From Posidonia oceanica (taxonomy: Eukaryota > Streptophyta > Magnoliopsida > Alismatales > Posidoniaceae), in assembly GCA_037176725.1 (NCBI GenBank), contig JAZBRS010000023.1:24113001-24177000 (forward strand): a stretch of 64,000 bases of DNA. Direction: 5' to 3'. The position numbers and the translations under genes were made by a program. Below, piece after piece: positions 43,688 to 52,900 of the stretch. The notes under the pieces are model-generated. The model was not told the DNA's origin, ran no database searches, and saw only the letters and a program-made list of their open reading frames with translations. The stretch's first letter is position 1. Every line of letters begins with the position of its first letter.

Positions 43688-45179
43688 CCGAAAGCGGCCC
43701 CGTTGCAGATGCCCTTCTCCCACCTGCACTTGCATTCTCGTCTTCTTGCTTCAATTCTACTTCAAATCATCACCGTCATCCTTTCAACTCTTGCATTCTT
43801 TCTTTTCAAATTATCATCGTCATCCTCTCAAACATCACATCTTCTGCCCGGTGATGACAACCGGAAATGCTTGCCTGCTCTGGAAAGAGTCACCCTGCCT
43901 CACCTGGCACTACTTAGATGTCTTAGCAAGTGAGGGAGCCACCACCAATAAGGACAGGCGAACTGCCCAATCTCACAAGGACATACACCTCTAAGGGAGA
44001 AAAAATGTTAGAATGTGAGCTTGAAAAAAAAAAAGTGAGAATAGACATCTAGGTTTGGGCACCTCCAAGGAACAGAAGACGAAGACAGAAGCCGGCCCTA
44101 GAGATAGGGGTGTGCAGTCTAACCCTGCTCCTTCTACCCATCACACAGCAGACCCAAAGCCTAAATCCATTACAATTCAAGCACCCTTCTTTTGCCACCA
44201 GAATGGGGATAGCAAAAGCCTGAAAAAAAAAAAAGGAAAAAGATCAAACAAAAAAAAAAGAAGGAAAAAAAGAGATAGAACAAAAACAAAAACAAAAAAA
44301 AGGGAGAAAAGCAAGCAAAACAAAAAAAAAAAAGAAGAAGAAAAGGGCAAAGGTAGCCCCAAAAAAAACACAGGCACCGTTATCCCCCACACTTTATTAG
44401 AGATCCCCAGCATGTCAAGCCTGAAAAAGGGGTCTACCACATCCTCCCAAGAGCAAACACATGCCTTCTCCTAGCTAGGGGCAGAGAAAGACTGCATACC
44501 TATGAGGGAGAAACCTTTCAAAAAAAAAAGAGAGAGCTGAAAGAATAGGTGTAGGTCCTGAGAGTGCGGCCAGTAGTCTGTCCTCACCACATCACCACCT
44601 ATAATGCCAACAACCTGTTCCGGAGCGCCACCAATAAGCCGAGAGTCTGAGTAGGACCCAGTGAGTCAAGGACCACTCCCTTCCTCTGCAGCAGGCACCA
44701 AAGCACTCCGTACGCTGAGGGCACTCAAGCATCCACCCAAGCATATCCATCCATTCAAGCATACTCATCCATCTAAGCATACTACTCATCTTCATAAGCA
44801 TATCACCTGCATCATGCATACATGCATCCTCTTTCATTCCTTTCCTCTTCCATCAATCTCTCCCGCTCTGCAACGCGCTTTGGCCCTGAGACAGTACTCC
44901 TCCCCAGCAGAGCGCATCGACGACACTCAAGCTGCGCCGGTCCAGATCACCTGCCGGCCCTCGCCCCCGCATTCGCCGGACTGCTGCCAATTCCCTTTGT
45001 TTATTTGTGCTTAATTGCTATGTTCTGTTATCAATTGCTGAATGCATATGGAACTACATTTTCAGTCTCAGCTTCTGCTTGTTGTCAAAGATTATATGCC
45101 TGCAAGATCTGACTGTTTATTCATAGCAGGAACTTTCAAGTTTCTGCAGCAATCAGCCTGTCTTCTGCAATCAAGTATA
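43688..45179 (+). other. Spacer between pol and accessory gene in element A
   Basis: No gene is recognised. Blocks shared with the B and F spacers are: 'gcactacttag...gtgagggagccacc' (43,908-43,945, with B), 'gaagccggccctagagata' (near 44,090), 'ggtgtaggtcctgagag' and 'ctgtcctcac' (44,549-44,590), and the splice-acceptor-like block (44,615-44,700). A purine-rich A-run zone occupies 44,210-44,350; B has a related one at 56,550-56,665. The lysine-rich 139-codon frame at 44055-44474 is a translation of these A-runs and is not counted as a gene. Confidence 0.7.
44677..44692 (+). promoter_or_regulatory. Putative splice acceptor upstream of the accessory gene
   Basis: CTCCCTTCCTCTGCAG|C is a pyrimidine run ending in CAG at 44689-44691. 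B (AG ending at 56213, minus strand) and F (AG ending at 8427, minus strand) have the same sequence at 463 and 415 nt before their accessory start codons; in A the distance is 489 nt. This would let a spliced subgenomic RNA bring the accessory ORF forward, but several ATGs lie between. Confidence 0.5.
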
Positions 45180-46382
45180 ATGGGTTTTCCTACTCTGCTG
45201 ACTCCCGCACACTGCTCGGAAACCCTGCAAGAATGGATCAGCAGGCTCACACAACAGGACTGTGAAAAGTTGCGCCTGTGGGGCATACCAACCAAGCTGC
45301 TAAAAGCTGCTGATGTGGAGGTCAGCCGCCACCTTCTGTGTGCCGCCGCGAGATTCTGGAAGCCGGCGCATCATGTCTTCCGCTTCAACAAAACTGAGCT
45401 GACACCTACACTGGAAGAGGTGCGTCGGATATGCGGCTTTTCAAAGATCTTGGGGCCACCTGTTTTCATGAGGCGCGACGGATATCTCCGGGTCCTGAAC
45501 CAACTGACTGGTCTCTCCACTCAAGACTGCCAACAGAACCTGATCTGTACCAGTGGACCAGAGCCTATGCTTCGCCTTGCACACTTTGATGATATCTTGA
45601 ACAAGCGTGCTGACCTCGGAGATGAGCTGTGGCTCCGAGGATTCGTCATCCGCTTTCTGGGTGAACTAATCTTTACTCATGGCCGACTGACAGTGGCCAT
45701 CGAGATCGCAGAAATTGCACTAGCTGTGGTGACCCAGCACATAGATCTGGCACCAGTTGTCTTGGCAGAGACATATCGCGGGCTGGACCGCATTTCTCAT
45801 CGCTGCCGCCACTTCCATGGTTGCGGAGCACTTATACAAGTCTGGCTGACCGCGCACTTAGAGATGGACCTTCTGCGCCCTCAAGTGCATGCTTTCGAAG
45901 CCTACTACAGCAGCGCCCGTACCAGAGCAGACAAGAGCGTCAAAGACGAGTACGAGAGGCTGTCAGCACTGACTGACGACACTGTGATCTGGTGCATCGT
46001 TCCCTCTGCAGCAGAGCCATTCACAATCTTCTTCAGCGCGCGTGACACGCGGCTGATCATTCTTCCAAGCTTCACAGCGGGCGTAGAGTACCATCCAATC
46101 AGGGTCATGCGCCAGTTCGGCTTCCAGCAGGGCGCCTTCATTGACAGCACAGCGCCCGAGCTTCTACAGACTTACCCTCTCAGCACCACTGCCCCAACCC
46201 AGAAGCTTGCTAGTCTGATGCAGCACGGGGTCCAATCTACAGACGTTGCAGCTGTGAGAGGTACTGGATGCACTCCTGATTATGAAGCCGAAGTCCGACG
46301 GCTCTGGCCAATCACTGAAGTCCCGCCAGGCGGCCCCTTATTCCCCGACTCCAGGCAGCCAAAGAAGGCCCGGGTTGACTAG
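45180..46382 (+). CDS. Accessory protein resembling DUF7745 / plant mobile domain family, intact copy
   Basis: It has 400 codons, from MGFPTLLTP to KKARVD. The start was chosen because F (MGFPTL) and B also have an ATG there; the frame is open 46 codons further upstream but that part is not conserved. Features seen: RHLLCAAARFWKPAHHVF, then TELTPTLEEVRRICGFSK, an LGDELWLRGFVIRFLGELIF core, LAETYRGLDRISHRC and FHGCGALIQVWL, then EYHPIRVMRQFG. This order resembles plant proteins annotated DUF7745, related to the plant mobile domain (aminotransferase-like) family known from plant transposable elements. No catalytic motif is evident. The C-terminus RQPKKARVD is a basic, NLS-like tail kept in B (KKARLD) and F (KKARTS). 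The function is unknown; a role in nuclear entry, silencing evasion or target choice is conjecture. The family call comes from memory of the motif pattern, without a search. Confidence 0.8.
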   Translation: MGFPTLLTPAHCSETLQEWISRLTQQDCEKLRLWGIPTKLLKAADVEVSRHLLCAAARFWKPAHHVFRFNKTELTPTLEEVRRICGFSKILGPPVFMRRDGYLRVLNQLTGLSTQDCQQNLICTSGPEPMLRLAHFDDILNKRADLGDELWLRGFVIRFLGELIFTHGRLTVAIEIAEIALAVVTQHIDLAPVVLAETYRGLDRISHRCRHFHGCGALIQVWLTAHLEMDLLRPQVHAFEAYYSSARTRADKSVKDEYERLSALTDDTVIWCIVPSAAEPFTIFFSARDTRLIILPSFTAGVEYHPIRVMRQFGFQQGAFIDSTAPELLQTYPLSTTAPTQKLASLMQHGVQSTDVAAVRGTGCTPDYEAEVRRLWPITEVPPGGPLFPDSRQPKKARVD

Positions 46383-47520
46383 GCCCTTGTGCGACCATCA
46401 TGTGGTCTTCTTTCAAATTGTGCTGTACATTTCTGGCCTGCCGCAGGCATTGTACTTACCAAGATCATATCAATGGAAACTGTTTCTGCTTTCTGCTTGC
46501 ACATCAAGACTCTTTGCTGCATTGTATATCATCGTCATCATTATCTTGGGCCCTCTAATCAGACTTGCAGACATCCTAGCGCGGCGAAGTCCTCAGCACC
46601 CAATCCGGAGCCCAGAGCATCTGCAGGCCCGCGATACCAAGCTCCGCCGTCCGGCATCCCCAGTTGGTCATCCCCGGCTGGACCATTGTCCTCTGCGGGC
46701 TGGCACCCCAAACTGCCCGGCGAAAGGTCCGTCAACCTGTCATCCTCCTCAGCTGTTCATCCTCAGCTGAGTCCCTTGCGGGCTGGCACCCCAAACTGCT
46801 CGGCGATGGGTCCGTCAACCTATCTTCCATCCACTCGCTTATCTATCTTTGCATCCTGATGCCAGGGGCGCATCGGCCATCCCTTGGTATCATCCTGATA
46901 CCAGGGGCATCTTTTGGTCGCCCGGTGGTATCATCCCCAGCTGATCATCCCCAGCTGAGTTCTCTGCGGGCTAGCACCCCGAACTGCTCGGCGAAAGGTC
47001 CGTCAACCTGACACTCTTCTCGACTGGTCATCCCCAGTCGAGTCCCCAGTTGGTCGCCCCCAACTGGATTATCGTCTCTGCGGGCTGGCACCCCAAACTG
47101 CTCGGTGAAAGGTCTGTCAACCTGACATTTTTCTCGGCTGGTCACCCCAGCTGAGTCCCCAGTTGGTCGCCCCTAGCTGAATCATTATCCCTTGCGGGCT
47201 AGCACCCCAAACTGCTCGGCGAAAGGTCTGTCAACCCGACACTCCTCTCGGCTGGTTATCTCAGTCGAGTCCCCTCAGCTGAGTCCCTTGCGGGCTGGTA
47301 CCCCAAACTACTCATCTGACAAGCACGACACTCTTGTCATCACTCTCTGCTTTCGATGCCAAGGACGCGCTGGCCAACCCCTGGTGTCATCCCGACACCA
47401 GGGGCATCTTTTGATCGCCCCTTGGTATCATTCCTTCCCTCTTTCCCCCATGACGTTCCTGGCGTCATGGGATGATTTCTTCTCATCATTCCCTTACCCC
47501 TTCTTTGCCGACCGATAAGT
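46383..47520 (+). repeat. A 3' noncoding region with hairpins and irregular 80-110-bp repeats
   Basis: Two conserved hairpins lie here: CCCTTGGTATC/GATACCAGGGG (46881-46891/46897-46907, one T-G wobble) and CCCCTGGTGTC/GACACCAGGGG (47378-47388/47394-47404, perfect 11 bp). Around them, copies of 'gcgggctggcaccccaaact' recur near 46,697, 46,776, 46,967, 47,078, 47,193 and 47,290, followed by 'gctcggcgaaaggtc'. Open frames here are short and unrecognised. Confidence 0.7.
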
Positions 47521-47597
47521 CTGATATCTTATCATTCTCATCATTCCCTCATCCCCTCTTTGCCGGCCGATAAGTCCGATATCTTATCAATCAACAC

Positions 47598-48018
47598 TTC
47601 TCATCATGATCTCATCACCCTCTTTAGCTTAATTTCTCATCATGATCTCATCCCCCTCTTTAGCTTAATTTCTCATCATGACCTCATCCCCCTCATTAGC
47701 TTAATTTCTCATCATGATCTCATCCCCCTCTTTAGCTTAACTTCTCATCATGATCTCATCACCCTCTTTAGCTTAATTTCTCATCATGATCTCATCCCCC
47801 TCTTTAGCTTAATTTCTCATCATGATCTCATCCCCCTCTTTAGCTTAGTTTCTCATCATGATCTCATCCCCCTCTTTAGTTTAATTTCTCATCATGATCT
47901 CATCCCCCTCTTTAGATTAGTTTCTCATCATGATCTCATCCCCCTCTTTAGTTTAATTTCTCATCATGATCTCATCCCCCTCTTTAGATCAACTTCTCAT
48001 CATTACCTCATCCCCTCT
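47598..48018 (+). repeat. 36-bp tandem repeat, eleven copies
   Basis: The unit, starting TTCTCATCATGATCTCATCC, repeats every 36 bp from 47598 to 47994, then breaks off. Because 36 is a multiple of 3, one frame stays open for 166 codons (47560-48060) and encodes a 12-residue repeat; there is no other sign of coding. The array seems specific to A, since neither B nor F shows it. Confidence 0.85.
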
Positions 48019-48059
48019 TTGCCGGCCGATAAGTCCGATATCTTATCATTCTCATCATG

Positions 48060-49016
48060 ATCTTGCCCCCTCTTATCAATCAATCAATCACTCGTGCTAG
48101 GCTGATATTCCTAAACTATCATCTATCAATCACTCGTGCTAGGCTGATATCCGAAACTATCTCAGGCTGATATTCCTAAACTATCTTCTGGTCGATCCAT
48201 GGTCGGCCCGCAGTTGTGTTATACGGCTGACATCCAGTAACTGTCCCTCGTAATTGCACTTTTCCAGTTGATAGGTCTGTAAACTATCCACCGGTTGACA
48301 GGACCGTAAACTGTCGCTCCAGTTGATAGGTCTGTAAACTATCGCGTGCAATTACGTTATACGGCTGACATCCAGTAACTGTCCCTTGCAATTGCGGTTT
48401 CCAGTTGATAGGTCTGTAAACTATCCTCCAGTTGATAGGTCTGTAAACTATCCACCGGTTGACAGGACCGTAAACTGTCGTTAGGCTGATATCCTTAACT
48501 ATCCGGTGGCGAGTTCGTCAACTCATCAGTGGGCTGATAGCCCTAACTATCCGGTGATGAGTCCGTTAACTCCTCGTCTAGGCTGATATCCTTAACTATC
48601 CGGTGGCGAGTCCGTCAACTCATCAGTAGGCTGATATCCTTAACTATCCGGTGGTGAGTCCGTCAACTCATCAGTAGGCTGATATCCTTAACTATCCGGT
48701 GGCGAGTCTGTCAACTCATCAGTAGGCTGATATCCTTAACTATCCGGTGGCGAGTCCGTCAACTCATCAGTAGGCTGATATCCTTAACTATCCGGTGGCG
48801 AGTCCGTCAACTCATTAGTGGGCTGATAGCCCTAACTATCCGGTGATGAGTCCGTTAACTCCTCGTTTGGGCTGATAGCCCTAACTATCCGGTGATGAGT
48901 CCGTTAACTCCTCTTTTGGGCTGATAGCCCTAACTATCCGGTGATGAGTCCGTTAACTCCTCGTTCGGGCTGATAGCCCTAACTATCCGGCGATAGGTCC
49001 GTTAACTTATCACCGC
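48060..49016 (+). repeat. Hairpin tandem array of element A (48-bp units and relatives)
   Basis: From 48484 a 48-bp unit repeats about eleven times (GGCTGATATCCTTAACTATC, then a GAGTC...GTCAACTC part). Each unit holds two small stem-loops, GATA/TATC and GAGT/ACTC. From about 48,090 to 48,480 related units are mixed: GATAG..CTATC and GACAG..CTGTC, which differ by a compensatory base-pair change. It occupies the same place before the polypurine tract as the unrelated arrays of B and F. Confidence 0.82.
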
Positions 49017-49900
49017 ATTTCGTCGTAGTTTAATAGCATTCTGTTGCATATCATGGCATATCATCAGCATTTGCATTGCATAGCATCATATAGCTTCCTT
49101 GTGTTCTCTGTAGAGTCAGTCCTAGTATTGCATTTCATCATTGCACGGACATGGCGTGCTTGGGAATCGAACCCCTGGCTCGTGTATTACCTAAGGTATC
49201 ATCCTCGGCACCCGCATGACTTTCGCAGCTTGCCGGCCTTGGATGATACTCGCAGTAGTATGAGGCCTTGGGATCGTCTTCCCGGTTCCGTATGCCCGGT
49301 GCCCCGCTGTTTATACCCTGCATTCCACTGCATAACATTGCATAACATTGCACCCTTATTGCGCTACTACGCCTCTGTGGTCCTTACACCAACTTCCGCA
49401 CTTCGCCTTCCCGGGCCCGCGCCCGCCACCGCATGCACATCCACAGCATATTTACTTCTCAGCACTTTACTTTCCAGCATCTTTACTTTCCAGCACCTTT
49501 ACATTCAGTTTTTACATCCAGCACTTTCTCTACAGCAACTTTACAACCAACACTTTCCTTACAAGCACTTTACTTCCAGCAATTTCCTTTCAGCACTTTA
49601 CTTTCAGCACTTTACTTTCAACTCTTGCATTGCATTTTCCACCCTCCCGCGTGCATGCACCATCTCGCTTTCCCCCAGAGGAGTACAGCGCAGTAAGCTT
49701 TAGCATAAGCATACCATTTGCATTTATACACACAGCACAGCATCCATCTGCACTGGCATTTTGCATTGCGGCAACGGGCTACGATCTTCGGTGCAACCGC
49801 CGAATAAGTAGCTCACGCCCATAGCAACCCGCTGCTCCCGCCGGTCAGATGGGGTGTCTTGTCAACCCTGAGCAGCTGCCGTGCTCCGCTTGCCCTCGCT
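49017..49900 (+). other. Terminal internal region of element A
   Basis: Noncoding. It contains loose repeats of 'cagcactttactttc' (49,455-49,625) and frames of up to 219 codons that arise from them and show no domain. The last 60 bp match the equivalent positions of B and F. Confidence 0.6.
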
Positions 49901-49930
49901 CAGGGAGGGGCATCTGTTGACACCCCATCT
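49847..49930. repeat. Inverted repeat around the A polypurine tract
   Basis: AGATGGGGTGTC (49847-49858) is the exact reverse complement of GACACCCCATCT (49919-49930) in the first bases of the 3' LTR. The 60-nt loop contains the polypurine tract. The same layout is seen in F (9 bp) and B (7 bp plus a wobble). Confidence 0.8.
49901..49914 (+). other. Element A polypurine tract
   Basis: CAGGGAGGGGCATC lies immediately before the TG of the 3' LTR. It is the plus-strand primer for reverse transcription and is identical to B's tract. Confidence 0.85.
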
Positions 49931-52900
49931 TGGCGGGCCTGGACCCTTCGAGCCCTCCTGGTAATTGCTGGATCAAACCCCAACCAAACCCTAACCCTAA
50001 TCCTCCTCTCTACCCTCCAAAATTAGCCTGTTTTGACCTAAACCTTTACCCCCCTTCCCAACCTCAAAACCTAACCAAAATCCATAGGAAAACCCACCAC
50101 TATCCACTCAACAAGTCTACCCAAAGACCTAGGAATTTCCAAACCCAACCCATCCTTGAAAATCCTAGAAAACTTAGGAGAAACTACCCTTCTTCTACAC
50201 CTTGAAACCCCTCCAAAACCTCCTTAGAATCAAACCAAAACTTCAGACCCAAGACTTCAAACCCTAGACTACCCACTCAGCAATTCTTACCCCATTCCAA
50301 GACCATTAAGACCCTCTTTCACCCAAATTATCCTTTTCTCTCTCCGGGATTATCATTTTCTCTCTCCTCTCTCTCTCCTGATTATCATCTCTCTTTTCAT
50401 CCCTTTCTTATCCTTTTTCTGGTCTGGCTGTGGGCCCCCTTTATGCTTCTATCCTTCCTCTATCTTATCCCTATTTTTACTTTATTTTTAACACTTTTTC
50501 TGAATTTTTAAAAATCGTTTTCCTCCAACCTATCTTTTTTCCTTTTATCTCCCTCTTTCTTCCATTTCTTTCCTCCTTCTCTTTTCCTTTTCTCCCTTTT
50601 GCAAAAATCCACAAAAACCCATAAAAATCTGCAAAATCTCAAAACACAAAAGAAACAAATCAGAACCCTAAGAAAAACAATTAAAAAATGTTAAACAAGC
50701 AATTAACAACTTAAACTTAACTTAAGCAAGCTAAAAAGAAAACCAAGCATGCAAACTAAAAAATGCAAAACAAATCAAAAGAAAACACTGAAAAATCAAG
50801 TAAAAAGCTAAAATAAAATCAAAACCCACCAAAGGTAAAGACCCATCAGAAGAATTAAAAAACAAACCCAAAAAGAAGAATTAAAAAAATCAAATACTAA
50901 AACAAGTAATTAAGGAAGGCAAAAAAACTTAACCTAGTAAACATAAGAAAAACAAGTTAAAAACTTAGAAAAAAAAGAAAAGAAAAACACATCTAAAAAG
51001 ACTTAAAAAACACCCTATCAAACCAGAAAAATCCAACTAAAAACTTCAAGAAAAAACCAATAAATAAAAATCCAAACATAACTTGAAAGACTTAAAAGGA
51101 AGAAACCCTAAGAAGACTAAAACTTAAAAACTTAAAACCAACCCTGATTAATACGAAATTAAATCCTAAAAAATCCTAATCAGTATCCTAAATGCCCAAC
51201 AAGGGAAACACAATTTTTAAAATAATTTAAAAAGGGTTTAACAAACATTTAATCAAGTGAAAACCAATTAAAAGCAAAACCAAAACCCTAAAACCCTAAT
51301 CAAGCCCAAAACACATTAATCAACTCAAAATAACCATTAAAAACCTTAATTAAAATCCTAATCTACAGCACAATCCTTCTGGCATTTTTATTTATTTTTA
51401 GTTTATTTTTACCTATTTTATTTCCCCATTCTACCCTCTCTTTCTTTCTTATTTCCCTTCTTTCCTTCTTACTTTTCCTTACTGGGCTCAATCCGGCCCG
51501 TCTCCTTTTTCTTCGGTTTTCCTTCGGCCCGCACAGTCCGGCCCACGCACTCCGTCTCCCTCCTCCTCCTTCTGCAAACTTCTTCTGCAGATTCTTCCCG
51601 CGACGGCTGGCTGCCATTCCCTCCTTCCATTTGAATTTTGAAGCTCCGTCACTTCGGTCTACAGCAGCCCGCCGTCTCCTCATCTCAGCACCAAATCTGG
51701 GGTCGGTCGCCCCGTCCCCTCCGCTGCAGTGGCCGCCGGCTGAATTTGAAAACTCCCAGCGCGCCAGCAGCCTCCCCTCCCCAGATATAAGCCTCCTCCG
51801 TCTTTCCTTCATGAGACCAGAGAGGGAGAAAGAGGAGAGACCGAGCGAGCAACCTTCACCTTCAGAGCGAATTCAGAGCGACCCCAGAATCAAACCCAAT
51901 TCAGAGCCATTTCCACTCCTTCTCTTCCACCTGAAACAACTCTTCCCCCTTCTTCTCTGCCTCCTCCTTTTCCAGAAGAGAGAGTGGTCAGAGAGAGCGG
52001 TTTGGGAGTCACCTTTGCATCCCGGAGAGGGACTTCAATCCCCCAGCCTCCTCCACCCAATTCCCTTCCCTTCTGCTGCCAAAATCTTCTGCAGAAACTC
52101 TTCTCCCTTTTCCAGTAATCTGACACCTTTCCCAGCCTCCATTCCTCTCCCCCTTGCTTCCCCAATCTCACCCAATACCAGACCTTCATCCTCCACCGTC
52201 CCATTGCCTTTCCACTGCCCGGAACCGCCCCAAATCACCTGAACACCACCTGAAGCTCTAACTGTAAACCCAATCTGACCATCTCACAATTCCCTCTACT
52301 CCAGCTCACCGCCTTCTCCCAAACTTCTTCCAGAGACTCACTGGACCTCCACCTTCTCAAAACACCAACCATCAAACCCAGTCACCCACCACAGACCGAG
52401 AACTCCACTCCAAACACCTGCATCAACCACAGACCAAAATTTGACCCAACTCCCAAACCTCTTCCACACCCTCCAAAAGCCTAAGCCAGTCATCCAAATC
52501 CACTCCCCGCACCTCCAGCAACCTCCCGGAGGGTTTCGCTCCGCCAGACGAGCAGCAACAGCTCCCCCCGGCCTCCGGCTGCCACCCTGAACCCACAACC
52601 TACCGGATTTCCCTCCAGTCTTCGCAGCTCACGTCTGACCACCTGGGAAGCACCTGAGGGACGTTCTGAAGCGGTTCCAATCTTCGCGAGCAGCCGGCGA
52701 CGCCCGCAGCGACCGGACGGCCTTCACCGGCGACTGCTGAAGCCGCCGACGTCGGGAGGACATCTCAGGTGCGGAAAAAGGTAACCATTGCTTCCCTTAG
52801 CTTCCTCTTCTTCTTCTCTTGCTTCCCCAGCCTTTAGAATAGGTTTTCCGGTCCTCCTGCTCCGTCCTCGACTCGCCGGACAGCGTCTCTTCTCCGGCGC

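Noticed and set aside
44055..44474. A lysine-rich 139-codon frame
   Set aside because: It is a translation of A-runs in the noncoding spacer; the conserved blocks around it are conserved as nucleotides and not as a frame.
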